Positions 52,253 through 61,426 are shown, counted from the stretch's first letter. The stretch: 64,000 nucleotides of DNA from Clostridiales bacterium (GCA_019418545.1 DYBQ01000001.1:1-64000); one strand, 5' to 3'. Numbers and translations are program-made. The notes: a model not told the origin generated them from the sequence alone.

Positions 52253-53416
52253 TTATCTGAGTTCTTCAGCGTCCCCGTCCCTAATGATGTAGAGCACATC
52301 TTTAGCTTTCTGCAACTCTTTCGGGATGGCAGTCGCCTTGCAGCGCCGGAGTTCGATGACTTGCCCGGCCAGATTCTGCTTCTTCGCAGGAGTCGGCACA
52401 ATGACAACATCACCCAAACACACATCGTCATCGCATCGATAATACCGAACCCCGACCACTCCGAGAATCTCAACGCCGCAGAAAACGGCATCGTCAGTCT
52501 TTGCCGGAACTCTGTCGAAGGTTCTCGCATTGAACATCTCGCCGAGACTCTCCGTGTCAAAGAACGCAGCAACTCTGCCGATGAAGTTCGCCCAGTTGCC
52601 CGGAAGTCCCTCCTTATCGAAAGACCCCGTATAGGACGCCGATTTCTTGTCAGTATATAGGGTCGTGATTTGGTAGGTCCTGCTGATACCTTCTTTTGTG
52701 ACAGGTTTCGGATTCACCTCGCCAGGCTCAAACAGAGGCTGCTCCTCATACCATGCAATCAGGTCCTTGACCGCTTCCGGCATCTCAAATGTTAGGGATA
52801 CACGCTTGTGGTTCCCTACCCTGCGGTGGTAGACGATTTCATGGGTCCTGTTGCTGATGATGAGCCGCTCGGTGGTCTCCTCCACCGGCGCATGATACTT
52901 TTCTGCGACCTTCTCAGCTGCATCCTCCGTCACCGTCTGATGGAAGTCGATGTCGATGCTCGACACATGGCTTTCTTTATCGATGCTCATAGCAAAGCCA
53001 TTGAGTTCTTTGAGCGTCGTCCTTTCCCTGAGAATCTCAGTTAAGGTCTTGCCCTCGTACACAAAATCCTGTCCGTTCGAGCCATGGTAGAAGAACACTT
53101 CATTCTCATCGGTCAGCAGGCGGACTCTCCAGAATCCGGAATTGGTCGGGATTTTCATTTTATTGTATTCGGAGAATACGGCAATAAACGCATTGAAGAT
53201 GTATTCGGCATCCTCCACCGGTATCTGAACCTTGCGTTTCTGCCGACCGTCCACGCGGGTTGTCGTGAGTTTCACGGTGCCGCCCGGCGTGATTTCGAGG
53301 AGTTCCTCCTCATTTCGTGGCTGAGTGACAATACTGTTGAATCCATAGGTCCGCAGCCGGATTTTAACGAGCTTACCCTTGAACGGCAGCTGTTCGTGCG
53401 TCATGTATTTGCCCAT
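52253..53416 (-). CDS. Hypothetical 387-aa protein
   Basis: Unknown family. The first 145 residues are paralogous to the gene at 50756. A middle part (SSIDIDFHQTVTEDAAEKVA, VYHRRVGNHKRVSLTFEM) and an end with YYRCDDDVCLGDVVIVPTPA follow. The ending resembles an RNA- or base-binding barrel but cannot be assigned. GAAGGA lies before ATG 53416. Confidence 0.6.
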   Translation of the reverse strand: MGKYMTHEQLPFKGKLVKIRLRTYGFNSIVTQPRNEEELLEITPGGTVKLTTTRVDGRQKRKVQIPVEDAEYIFNAFIAVFSEYNKMKIPTNSGFWRVRLLTDENEVFFYHGSNGQDFVYEGKTLTEILRERTTLKELNGFAMSIDKESHVSSIDIDFHQTVTEDAAEKVAEKYHAPVEETTERLIISNRTHEIVYHRRVGNHKRVSLTFEMPEAVKDLIAWYEEQPLFEPGEVNPKPVTKEGISRTYQITTLYTDKKSASYTGSFDKEGLPGNWANFIGRVAAFFDTESLGEMFNARTFDRVPAKTDDAVFCGVEILGVVGVRYYRCDDDVCLGDVVIVPTPAKKQNLAGQVIELRRCKATAIPKELQKAKDVLYIIRDGDAEELR

Positions 53417-53443
53417 TTGCTTTTTCCTTCGTTTTTAAAGCTG

Positions 53444-55573
53444 TCATTTACCGCTGTCCGCCGCCACTACCTGTTCCGCACCCTTTGCAGCCGAAGCGCT
53501 CGTGAAATACCGGAGCGGGATGTTTTTGCTGCGGACGATATCGATGATTTTATAAAATGCCTTGTGCGACATATAATTCGTCTGCAGCCATACTATCTCG
53601 GCACCCTTGATTTGCTCGCTGCTCGGTACGCCTTCAATGAACTTGACATCGGGCAGCATCGGTTTGATGGCTTTCAGCCAGGTCGGATGCCCGCCGAACA
53701 CCACATGCTTCTTCTGGGTATGGTACGGGAACGCAGTGTTCGGTTTCTGGCTGGGCTTCTCCTCCCCTGCATCGTTGGTCAGAGCGAAAATCAGTTCACG
53801 CAGGTCGTTGAGTTCCTGCTTCTCTGCGGTTCTCTTGCTTGTCTGCTGCTCTAAGAGGGTATCTTGATCAGACAATGCCTTCTTTGCCTTGTACAGTTCC
53901 TCTTTCTGCTGTTCGTTCTCTTTCCGGAGCCTTTCGAGTTCCTTCTCATACTCCTTGCATTGTGCTGCGAGAGACTCGGAATCATCCTTGAAATCCACCC
54001 GCTCTTCGAGGTTAGAGAGCACAGAGATATACGCTCCATAAATAGCCTTGCCCTCATCTGCCGTTACGCCGCAGTCGTAGAGGGATTCTGCGAACACATC
54101 GATGTTCCTTGTATTGCGGGGCACTATCGCGCCGTTCGTGAAGGTGTATATAGCTTTCGATGGCGTGTATCTGAGGTTATCCTTCCGCTTCGTATCGGGA
54201 GGCAGGTGCAGGCTCATATCGTTCCAGGAAATCGGCACCATCCGGCTATCCTTCGTATGGAGCTCGTGGTAAATGTCAATGTGCGGGAAAACGTCGATGA
54301 TATCCGCCGTGTTAGCTCCGTTCTTGTCGCTCAACTCCTTCACGGTCCCACCGCTCCACGGCAGCTGAGCTGCAGAGAAGGACAGGATAACGCTGGTCGG
54401 ATAATATAGCCACGCGAGGTCATCGCCCTGGTCGAGGAGATAGTAGAAGGCAAAGCACATCTCATACGGGTCCGGCACTGAATACCGCGCCGCATACCTT
54501 GCTATGAGTTTCGGATACCGTTTTGCCCAGCTTTCTTCGGTCCAGTAGGATTTTATAATGCTGTCGTTCTGAAAATCGGAAATCTCGTCATAGAGTGCAT
54601 CGCGTTCATCCTGAATCGCTTCCATCTCATCGATGATTTCGTCGCTGCGGCTTTTGAGGTCGAACACCTCCGCCGCAACCTGCATCTTATCGTCAATAAG
54701 CGGGACACCTTCTATTCTTTGCTGAATACTCTTTCCGGCAAAGGCAGCTTTTGCTTTTTCTGACAGTTTGACGCTTTCCTCAGAAATGACCTTGAGTTCT
54801 TCTGTTTTCTTTCTGAGCTCTTGGGCGAATTTAATTTCTTTCTTTATCCACTTGTTGCGGCAGGTGAAATACCGGCTCAATGCGGCTTTTGACATGAACG
54901 CGAATGTGTTTACGGCATTATCGACCATGTCTTCCGGCAGCAAAGCCAGAATTCCATCAAACACCTGTCTGGACGGCACATCCTGATGCTGTTTCCCGGC
55001 AATCGTATACCCATCCGTGACATAGACCCTTGCCGGGTCCTTCGGGGATTTTATAAGTCCAACACAATCCTCGTTCCGGTGCAGGATGGTGTATACCATG
55101 CTCCGCAACACTGCCTCGCTGTAGCACGGAGACACACATTTCGGCAGACGCACGGAATTCAGTTTATCTTTGTCTTTCGGAAGGAGTGCCAGTGCCTCGT
55201 CCATCTTCTGGTTCGCCCGAATCGCATCGAGAATCCAGATAGCCGCTGCCAAAGAATAGCAGAACATCTCTTCTCCGACATTGTACGGTGGGTCCATGAG
55301 GATGTTTATCGCAATCCACTCGTCATCGAAGTTGAAGCTTGGGTCGCCCTTGATGCAGCCCTCTGCGATACGCTTCGCCACGGCTCGGTTCTTCTCCATG
55401 GCATCAATACGCCGCTCCACGCTGCGTTTATCAAGGTCGAAGGACGCTGCCACATTTTCTTTTTCCGCAGCATTGATATTCGCCAGTCCCTTTAGGGCTC
55501 CAGCGAATGCATTCCTGCACTTCTCGCGGAATGACGCCGGGCGATTATTGTTTCTTTTCGCTTTCGATTTCAT
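53444..55573 (-). CDS. Large coiled-coil protein with DUF2325-like C-terminal domain
   Basis: A 709-aa protein. Long helical parts (about 250-330) and a coiled coil (about 545-610: AAQCKEYEKELERLRKENEQ) lead to a C-terminal DUF2325-like Rossmann domain: HVVFGGHPTWLKAIKPMLP, EIVWLQTNYMSHKAFYKII, IPLRYFTSASAAKGAEQV. DUF2325 domains appear in proteins of unknown role. The N-terminal part has IAINILMDPPYNVGEEMFCY; its DPPY resembles the motif of amino-methyltransferases but lacks the rest. GAGGGAG lies before ATG 55573; the frame runs open farther upstream. Confidence 0.65.
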   Translation of the reverse strand: MKSKAKRNNNRPASFREKCRNAFAGALKGLANINAAEKENVAASFDLDKRSVERRIDAMEKNRAVAKRIAEGCIKGDPSFNFDDEWIAINILMDPPYNVGEEMFCYSLAAAIWILDAIRANQKMDEALALLPKDKDKLNSVRLPKCVSPCYSEAVLRSMVYTILHRNEDCVGLIKSPKDPARVYVTDGYTIAGKQHQDVPSRQVFDGILALLPEDMVDNAVNTFAFMSKAALSRYFTCRNKWIKKEIKFAQELRKKTEELKVISEESVKLSEKAKAAFAGKSIQQRIEGVPLIDDKMQVAAEVFDLKSRSDEIIDEMEAIQDERDALYDEISDFQNDSIIKSYWTEESWAKRYPKLIARYAARYSVPDPYEMCFAFYYLLDQGDDLAWLYYPTSVILSFSAAQLPWSGGTVKELSDKNGANTADIIDVFPHIDIYHELHTKDSRMVPISWNDMSLHLPPDTKRKDNLRYTPSKAIYTFTNGAIVPRNTRNIDVFAESLYDCGVTADEGKAIYGAYISVLSNLEERVDFKDDSESLAAQCKEYEKELERLRKENEQQKEELYKAKKALSDQDTLLEQQTSKRTAEKQELNDLRELIFALTNDAGEEKPSQKPNTAFPYHTQKKHVVFGGHPTWLKAIKPMLPDVKFIEGVPSSEQIKGAEIVWLQTNYMSHKAFYKIIDIVRSKNIPLRYFTSASAAKGAEQVVAADSGK

Positions 55574-55755
55574 AGCGGCTCCCTCGCGTTGCTTTCTTCT
55601 GTCTCCTATTATACCATATACTACCATGAACGGACAAATTTCGTCACCAAAAAAGAGGCCACCGTTTTTGGTGACCTCTGAATTAAAAAGTCTTTGTCAT
55701 CGTTTTGCCACTGCTTTTCCGTTTTTTCCCGAGCACATCACAAGGGACTTTTGCT

Positions 55756-56841
55756 TTACGGCTTACATCTGCCGCAAGGTTTGTATCCGTCTGCCAGCAG
55801 CTCATCTCGCGTTCCGGTATATTCCTGCTTATTCTTGTCCTTCATCTCATCTACGCTGCTGCAGGAGGGATAATGAAAGCGCTTTGTGTTAGGGTTTAGG
55901 ATATAGGTCGAGGCTTCCGTCGCCGGTTCATTGCCCTGCTCTGGGAGAGGTGTTGTCGCCGCCAAGTCTTCCCGTTCTGCCCCAGCATTATCCGCCTGAC
56001 TGCCATCCGCATAGCTGTCGCCTGTCGCATAGTCGATGACTACACCAGGCTGCACATTATAGCAGAACACGCAGAACAGGATGCCGGCCCCGTCATCCTC
56101 CACGGACTTGGCTTCCATCAGAACGCCCGTAGCTACCAAATCATCGCCTCGAAACAACTGGGTGACGCGATACAGTACATGGATGCCGGTTTCCTTAATG
56201 TAGTCCGCCGTCATATTCTCAAATGGCAGCATTCCCTGTATATTCAGTGCCCTTGTACCGGTAATGAGGTTTCGCTCGTTCGAGTTCTCTGCTGTCAGCT
56301 GGTAGCCAATCAGGTGGCAACGATTGAACAGATACTTACCGTCGATGAAGTCGTATTTTACAGTATGCCAGCCGGAAGGCTTGACCTGCCCGATAGACCC
56401 CCGTTCTTCTGTCGGCATCGTTTCTGTACCCACACAAGCGTATGCCGGGCCGCAGCGGCCCAGAGTGTCGAGAGGGCTATACTCCTCAAATGCAGTAGTC
56501 GTCAGTTCCGCATCTGTGAAGAACGGGGTATTGTCGTTGATGACAACATACGGCTCGCCAGTATATGCCGGAATATCATCGAGCGTTATCGAGGTCAGCG
56601 CCGGAGTCGGCTCAGAGGTCGGTTCGGGGCTTGCCGTTGGTGTCTCTGTCGGCTCAGGTGTCGTAGTTGGTATAGATGATACGGCGGAGTCTTGTGTCTC
56701 TGAGATGCTCGGTGTCGATGCGGCAACTGATACGCCTGCGCCATCAGTCTCGGGAGGTACAGTCTCGCTGCACCCCATAAAGGTAAACACAAAGGATGCC
56801 GCCAGCAAGCCAGCGGCAACGTTTTTAATCAGTTTCTTCAT
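55756..56841 (-). CDS. Secreted DNA/RNA non-specific endonuclease lipoprotein
   Basis: A 361-aa lipoprotein. Signal peptide with lipobox FTFMGC (Cys24), a Thr/Pro-rich spacer (about 45-85), and a beta-beta-alpha metal nuclease domain of the EndA/NucA type: LFNRCHLIGYQL with His176 and NERNLITGTRALN with the metal Asn. It ends in an Ada-like zinc-binding tail (FHYPSCSSVDEMKDKN, LADGYKPCGRCKP) found in many such nucleases. It likely degrades DNA at the cell surface, for nutrition or uptake. It starts 182 bp upstream (in coding sense) of the DUF2325-like gene. Confidence 0.88.
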   Translation of the reverse strand: MKKLIKNVAAGLLAASFVFTFMGCSETVPPETDGAGVSVAASTPSISETQDSAVSSIPTTTPEPTETPTASPEPTSEPTPALTSITLDDIPAYTGEPYVVINDNTPFFTDAELTTTAFEEYSPLDTLGRCGPAYACVGTETMPTEERGSIGQVKPSGWHTVKYDFIDGKYLFNRCHLIGYQLTAENSNERNLITGTRALNIQGMLPFENMTADYIKETGIHVLYRVTQLFRGDDLVATGVLMEAKSVEDDGAGILFCVFCYNVQPGVVIDYATGDSYADGSQADNAGAEREDLAATTPLPEQGNEPATEASTYILNPNTKRFHYPSCSSVDEMKDKNKQEYTGTRDELLADGYKPCGRCKP

Positions 56842-56845
56842 TCAG

Positions 56846-57250
56846 TTACTTTTTTGTCCATTCTTCTACTGTAATTTTCTCGTGGCTATGCCCCACAAAC
56901 TCCGCTATGACGGTTCGCGTCCAGAGCCCCGGGTCCAGCGTCAGTTTCGTATCGTAGGGATAGCTTCGGTTCCAGAAATATACAAGGACCTTCTCGATTC
57001 GGTCTTTGTATTTACCCGGGTCTGTTCGTTCGCAAAACACATACTCCCCTGCCCCGGCTTTCTCTAATCCCCTGTCATCGGCAATCACGCTGTCGGCACA
57101 AGCAAAGAGTTCAGCAGAGTAGCTGTCCGTCCAGAGTTTAGCGCCTGCTGTTCGATGGAGGATGTCAGCCGTCACGGTAGCATCACTGCTGCATCGGCGA
57201 TGATTGAATGCCATGCCGAAACGGTCATCCACGCAGACTATTGGTATCAT
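56846..57250 (-). CDS. Conserved small protein of unknown function (often mislabelled ribonuclease Z)
   Basis: A 134-aa protein: MIPIVCVDDRFGMAFNHRR at the start, SVIADDRGLEKAGAGEYVF and VYFWNRSYPYDTKLTLD later. I recall this family in Clostridia being labelled ribonuclease Z by transfer, but it has no HxHxDH metallo-hydrolase motif. Role unknown. Its first bases recur at 57754. Confidence 0.6.
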   Translation of the reverse strand: MIPIVCVDDRFGMAFNHRRCSSDATVTADILHRTAGAKLWTDSYSAELFACADSVIADDRGLEKAGAGEYVFCERTDPGKYKDRIEKVLVYFWNRSYPYDTKLTLDPGLWTRTVIAEFVGHSHEKITVEEWTKK

Positions 57251-57343
57251 CTATTTTTCTTCGCCTTCCATGTTTAAGCTCAATTTTTCGGCATTGTAAA
57301 GCCGAGGCTGTCATTGCCTTATTCTTCGAATCATTTGCAGCCT

Positions 57344-57520
57344 TCATCTTTTATGTTTACCATTCTTTTTCTTAATTCTTTTTATAATGAACATAATAAA
57401 AATTGCGATATAAAGCGCAACAACAAGTGGTATAGCAATAGCCATAAACTGCGCCACCCATCCTTGTATACACTCTGTCATTGCATTGAGTACTGACGTA
57501 ACTGCTGACTCTCCCTGCAT
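57344..57520 (-). CDS. Small 58-aa membrane protein
   Basis: A short reading frame with ATG at 57520: MQGESAVTSVLNAMTECIQG, then the helix FMAIAIPLVVALYIAIFIMF, then a basic tail ending GKHKR. One membrane segment with a positive C-terminus gives N-out/C-in topology, as in holin-like or phage coat-like peptides. Its start overlaps the preceding frame by 43 bp. The ribosome site is weak (AGGATAACC). Likely real by composition. Confidence 0.5.
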   Translation of the reverse strand: MQGESAVTSVLNAMTECIQGWVAQFMAIAIPLVVALYIAIFIMFIIKRIKKKNGKHKR

Positions 57521-57729
57521 AGGTTATCCTCTTTTCTTTCCCAAATATCGGTTTTGGCTCCCGGATTCAAAATGTATATCAATGTTACATCACCAAAACA
57601 AGCCTCATCGTATTGCCAACATACATATCGGTCGGCTTCATAAGACTCGTAGTCATGACCATCACATTTTACTCCCAGTGTATCTTGCAAAAAACAGGTC
57701 AACTGCTTTGTTCGATAGAGCGGAGACAC
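57478..57729 (-). CDS. Possible 83-aa protein or gene fragment
   Basis: An open frame starting at GTG 57729. It reads TCFLQDTLGVKCDGHDYESY and CWQYDEACFGDVTLIYILNP; the C.GDV.....P part recalls the end of the 387-aa protein (CLGDVVIVPTP). Just upstream, at 57754, lies ATGATTCCGATTGTCTGCGT, repeating the start of the gene at 56846, but that frame stops after 17 codons. So this is either a small gene or a fused leftover of duplicated genes. Confidence 0.3.
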   Translation of the reverse strand: MSPLYRTKQLTCFLQDTLGVKCDGHDYESYEADRYVCWQYDEACFGDVTLIYILNPGAKTDIWERKEDNLCRESQQLRQYSMQ

Positions 57730-57748
57730 TCCACGCAGACAATCGGAA

Positions 57749-58240
57749 TCATACTACATCGCCTCGATTTGTGTTTCCACCTGCCTTCTCCTGCTTCTCA
57801 AAGTACAGCATCGTCTTCCCCTCGATATTTACACAGAGGAGATTCTGGAATTCAGGGAACTCGGTTGAGTCGGCACTCGCGATGATTGCACCTACCTGCT
57901 TAGACTTATCGAACTTGAACACATACGCAAGGCTCCCATCCTTATACCGTTCTCCGAACTTCCATGTAAAGGGCATCTTTCGGTCACCGTAGGACATGTA
58001 CCCGGTATAGTTGCTGCTGACTTCGAGCTTTGCAACATGTTCCGGCTTACTATATTCGTCCGGAATGTCCCCGACGCCCGTCACAGAATGTATAAGCCAC
58101 TGTCCGATGATATTGGAATCATAAGCGTCCGTCGTCACCGTTTGTTTTCTGGTATACAGAAAAAATGCAATCGCTGCTACCAGAGCCAGAAATAGCGCTG
58201 AGAAAAGGATACCTTTCGGCTTCGAGAGTTGTTTGCTCAT
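57749..58240 (-). CDS. Hypothetical membrane-anchored protein
   Basis: A 163-aa protein: one N-terminal membrane segment (GILFSALFLALVAAIAFFLY) followed by an extracellular beta-rich domain (IIGQWLIHSVTGVGDIPDEY; NYTGYMSYGDRKMPFTWKFG). The start overlaps the stop of the gene before it (ATGA), with GGGGAG upstream. The outer domain has a lipocalin-like 'GxW' start, but the family is not certain. Confidence 0.6.
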   Translation of the reverse strand: MSKQLSKPKGILFSALFLALVAAIAFFLYTRKQTVTTDAYDSNIIGQWLIHSVTGVGDIPDEYSKPEHVAKLEVSSNYTGYMSYGDRKMPFTWKFGERYKDGSLAYVFKFDKSKQVGAIIASADSTEFPEFQNLLCVNIEGKTMLYFEKQEKAGGNTNRGDVV

Positions 58241-59016
58241 CGTTTATCTCCCCGCATTTTTTCGTATTCTTTCTGGATGTTTGAGAAGAGTATCAGGTTG
58301 CTCGGCTGTCCTTTGCTTTCTCTCTCGAAGCCTTTAAGCTTGACCTCGCAGTCCAAGGCGGTTTCAAGGTCCGCAATTCTGGCATGGTCGTTGCACAGCG
58401 GCAAGGGATTCCCGTCATCCGGGCCGCAGGTGATGCTCAGGATACCGTACAGCCATTTGCCGGGACTCATGATGAATTCCTTATCGATGTCCGTTTCGAG
58501 GAGTTCTATCCCCGGAAAGTAGGGCGTTTCGAGTCTCGGGAACTCCTCCTCATCGAAGTTAAAACTGTAGGTTAGCACGCAGTCAGGTGACGGCGTTTTA
58601 ATGGTACAGCGGAACCGCTCATCGGGGAATGCCTGGCACCGCGTCACGGAATACTGATAAGTTCCCGTGCAACTTACAGCAAAGTTGAAGTATTCGACCC
58701 ACGCATCAATGTTCGTCAGCTTATACGCATGTACGGTTTGCAATATACACTCGATTGCTTCGTCCTTATGTTCCTGCAAAAGCCGCCCTTCCTCGGTATC
58801 GGCACCGAAGCTGAACTCTAACCCCGTATCCTTGCTGTATCGGCCTTTCGTGTAGTTGCTCAGCCAGCGGATTCCGAGGACCTCAAACGCTCCATCGTAA
58901 TGCGAGAAGGCATAGGCATGCTCATTGATATGGAGCGTGCCTTTGATGACATACTCGGAGTCGTAATACTTTGTTTTCTTGTACCGAAGATTATCGGTGC
59001 AAATCATAGCAAACAT
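58237..59016 (-). CDS. Hypothetical 259-aa protein
   Basis: No known family. Beta-rich: MFAMICTDNLRYKKTKYYDS, KGTLHINEHAYAFSHYDGAF and TGTYQYSVTRCQAF, with a helical end. GAGGAAAC lies before ATG 59016. It starts 7 nt after the DUF551-like gene and overlaps the next by 4 nt. Confidence 0.55.
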   Translation of the reverse strand: MFAMICTDNLRYKKTKYYDSEYVIKGTLHINEHAYAFSHYDGAFEVLGIRWLSNYTKGRYSKDTGLEFSFGADTEEGRLLQEHKDEAIECILQTVHAYKLTNIDAWVEYFNFAVSCTGTYQYSVTRCQAFPDERFRCTIKTPSPDCVLTYSFNFDEEEFPRLETPYFPGIELLETDIDKEFIMSPGKWLYGILSITCGPDDGNPLPLCNDHARIADLETALDCEVKLKGFERESKGQPSNLILFSNIQKEYEKMRGDKR

Positions 59017-59023
59017 AGTTTCC

Positions 59024-59245
59024 TCATTTCGCGGGGTTATAGGGTTTCGGCATCGGCTTCCAGGCAACAATCATGCCTTCCGGCCACGCCCATTCGCACA
59101 ACGGTCCATCCCACCATTCGCCGTGCTCATAAAAGGCAGTCGTGGTCAGAAGAGGGTCTTTGCGGGTGACGAGGTAGGAATCGGATTCTGGAGGCGGGGA
59201 CTCGGTCATAGGTGTCCAGTCGATGGTCTTTTTTAAAGTATCCAT
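59024..59245 (-). CDS. Short DUF551-like protein
   Basis: A 73-aa protein that is nearly all DUF551-like: DWTPMTESPPPESDSYLVTR, HGEWWDGPLC, MIVAWKPMPKPYNP. AAGGAGG before ATG 59245 fixes the start. It is paralogous to the first domain of the 51305 gene. First gene of the leftward cluster after the broken NERD gene. Confidence 0.7.
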   Translation of the reverse strand: MDTLKKTIDWTPMTESPPPESDSYLVTRKDPLLTTTAFYEHGEWWDGPLCEWAWPEGMIVAWKPMPKPYNPAK

Positions 59246-59282
59246 AAGCGCCTCCTTAGCTTTTCCGTTCTGCAAGCAGTAC

Positions 59283-59696
59283 TCAGTCCAGCGAGCGCGT
59301 GTACCGGCATTTCGGATAGCTGCTGCATCCCCAGAACGCACCGTTTCTGCCATGTCGCATAACCAGAGGCTGACCGCAGAATGGGCACTTCGTTTTCAGG
59401 TCCTCAATATGTTGCTGCTTTTCTTCTTTCGTCACCTCAGTGAGAGGACGGAGCAGTCCGGCTAATCTCTCAATATCCGCATGCGAATATACTACCGGTG
59501 CATCCTTTATCCGCTTCCGCATAAGGTGCAGCATCGTATGGCGGCGGCATACCGTGATATCCCCGTCAAAGTATTGCGGGACTTTCTTTAGCGTGCAGCG
59601 TTCCGAGAATACGACATAGGATGAAAAGGCTTCTTCCGGCATAGACAGGTACTCAGCCAATGCCCTGATATGCGTGCGGTTCTGCTTGACGGGATT
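59283..59696 (-). pseudogene. NERD/zinc-finger protein, C-terminal part (interrupted by TnpB element)
   Basis: From the codon for Asn in NPVKQNRTHIRALAEYL the frame continues the NERD protein whose N-terminal part lies at 61446-61763: SSYVVFSERCTLKKVP, then a topoisomerase-type finger (CPFCGQPLVMRHGRNGAFWG, CSSYPKCRY). The open frame begins inside the element (at 59795), so any product would start with foreign residues. The joined protein would be about 243 aa, a usual size for a NERD plus finger protein. Confidence 0.8.
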
Positions 59697-59900
59697 GTGA
59701 ATCACCCCGCCTAAAGTACGTCGCTCCGCTCCGTCCATATAGACGGGACTTCTGAGTGAAACGAAGCTAAAGGGTAAGGGCTCAAAGCTATTCACAAGCT
59801 CTATCCCAGAGGGATTACATTTTGCCTTTTGCTTTTAAGCGTTTGGTTTTCGACTTGCTGATGGCTTTTGGCTCGGCAAGCTGTTTCTTATGGTTGTTTT
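59677..59900 (-). ncRNA. Predicted omega RNA of the second TnpB with its guide
   Basis: By family rule the scaffold is made from the end of tnpB and the right end of the element (59697 to about 59900), with the guide read from host DNA just beyond: on the minus strand AATCCCGTCAAGCAGAACCG (59696-59677). That is the sequence of the disrupted NERD gene, so the guide would match the empty site. Scaffold limits are approximate. Confidence 0.6.
59705..59747. repeat. Right-end hairpin of the second TnpB element
   Basis: CCCCGCCTAA and TATAGACGGG enclose a loop different from the one at the left end. Shared arms with 61395-61426. Confidence 0.7.
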
Positions 59901-61278
59901 TTGTGTTCTCTAAATCCGGGTGTCGGATGACAATTACATTACCGAAATCCGGTTGATGAGATGCAAAAGCATCCGGAAATTCTTTCCGCAGGATATTAGC
60001 ACTTCCGTTCAAGTCGGCATTGATGACGGTTCCGTCAGCAGCTTTATACAAACCGCGCTTAATACGCTTACCGCTGAATTTGTAGTTCTCATCCTCTTTG
60101 CCGTAAGTAGGGATTACATCATTGTCCAAGAAAGAGGCTTTTGATGTATAGGATTCCTCACGGTTGATAACCCGAATGCCACATCGTTCGGCGCGATAGG
60201 TGATGTTCAGAATCAACTTATACAACGGAAGCTGGACAAAGGTCTGATTGTTCTTTTTGCCCATGTTTGCATTTTGTTTCCAATGCGTATTGTGACCGAT
60301 GACAATGGTGTCAACATCGTTATCACAGCACCAGGCAACTATACTGCTTCCTATTTTGTTGATTGTGTCTTCAATGCGATTGTTGCGCCAAACACATAAG
60401 CTGTGCGTTTTTTTCGTCATCACAAACTTTTTATCAGTACCTTTCGTTTGTTCAGACTGAATTGCTGCCATTTTCTTATTGTATAGCTGGTTGATGGATT
60501 TCAAAACACCGCCCTTGAACAAGAGGCAAGGTAAGCCTAAATTGTTCGTAATAGCTGCAGTGTTATCTACACCAAGGTCAATACCAACCATACGGTGCGG
60601 AGGTCTTGTTACAGGGGTTTCTTTTTCATCGTCAAAAACGAGTGACACGATATAGTTGCCGTGATTCGGCTTCACAGTGATTTGCTTTAGACGACCGCGA
60701 AGCGGCATATCGGCAATGTACAATCGCTTTTTGATTTCAGGAAACTTTACTTCGTGAAAACCGGGTTTGCCTTTTATTTCGTAAATTACGCAATCCTGAT
60801 TCGTAAACACAATGGTGTGTCTGCCACCTTTTTCACAATACCTTGGCAATTTTACCTTCCCGGTAAAAGAAGCAGGGTCCTTTTTGTACTTACGAACACT
60901 GGCGTAAAAGCCTTTCATGTTTTTGGCGACTTCTTTTAGAACTTGCTGTGCAGTCTTCTTTGGTAAGCCCTTTGCCATAAAGTCGGGGTTGTTGATGGCA
61001 CGCATTAACGCCTCCAGAAAGTCTACCGACAAAAACTGTTTGCCTTTAACAGGCATTTTAAATTTGTCACCCATTGCCGGGAGAGCGTATGCAATTTCGT
61101 TGTATACCTCCAATTCGTTTGCTGTCAGTTTGTCGAAAGGCTTTTCCACCATAGTGAGGACTTGGCGCGTACGGTACAAAGCGGCATTTCGCAAATTGTT
61201 GCAAAGCGCAGCAATGGTATCAAAATAAGGATAAAATTCAGAACCCGGTTTCACACAAATTTGAGTAGCACTGTGCAT
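59815..61278 (-). CDS. tnpB: TnpB RNA-guided nuclease with rearranged RuvC site
   Basis: A 487-aa TnpB/OrfB protein. RuvC I is MVGIDLGVDNTA with Asp234 and RuvC III is INADLNGSANILRK with Asp422. The usual RuvC II Glu (V.E..) is absent: the matching strand reads TIVIGHNTHWKQ. Nearby INREESYTSKASFLD has Glu374/Glu375, which could replace it, as reported for TnpB groups with a shifted glutamate. No Cys4 finger: the segment is SGKRIKRGLYKAADG. ATG 61278 follows AAGGAGGGG. Likely active if the shifted Glu is used. Confidence 0.85.
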   Translation of the reverse strand: MHSATQICVKPGSEFYPYFDTIAALCNNLRNAALYRTRQVLTMVEKPFDKLTANELEVYNEIAYALPAMGDKFKMPVKGKQFLSVDFLEALMRAINNPDFMAKGLPKKTAQQVLKEVAKNMKGFYASVRKYKKDPASFTGKVKLPRYCEKGGRHTIVFTNQDCVIYEIKGKPGFHEVKFPEIKKRLYIADMPLRGRLKQITVKPNHGNYIVSLVFDDEKETPVTRPPHRMVGIDLGVDNTAAITNNLGLPCLLFKGGVLKSINQLYNKKMAAIQSEQTKGTDKKFVMTKKTHSLCVWRNNRIEDTINKIGSSIVAWCCDNDVDTIVIGHNTHWKQNANMGKKNNQTFVQLPLYKLILNITYRAERCGIRVINREESYTSKASFLDNDVIPTYGKEDENYKFSGKRIKRGLYKAADGTVINADLNGSANILRKEFPDAFASHQPDFGNVIVIRHPDLENTKNNHKKQLAEPKAISKSKTKRLKAKGKM

Positions 61279-61394
61279 TTGTTTCCCCTCCTTTCTGTGA
61301 GAGTAGGGCTTTTGCCCTCTACTATCAATTATCGGCAGTTCGTACATTTTGGCAAGTGTAAAACTTCAAAAATATCTCTTAGGCGCGGCATTCA

Positions 61395-61426
61395 CCCCCG
61401 CCTAAGCCTTGAGGCTATAGACGGGG
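61395..61426. repeat. Left-end hairpin of the second TnpB element
   Basis: CCCCGCC...GACGGGG with an inner AGCC/GGCT stem. Shared arms with 59705-59747. Confidence 0.7.

Noticed and set aside
53444..55573. DPPY in the DUF2325-like protein as a DNA methyltransferase motif
   Set aside because: No SAM-binding motif or other methyltransferase landmarks accompany it.
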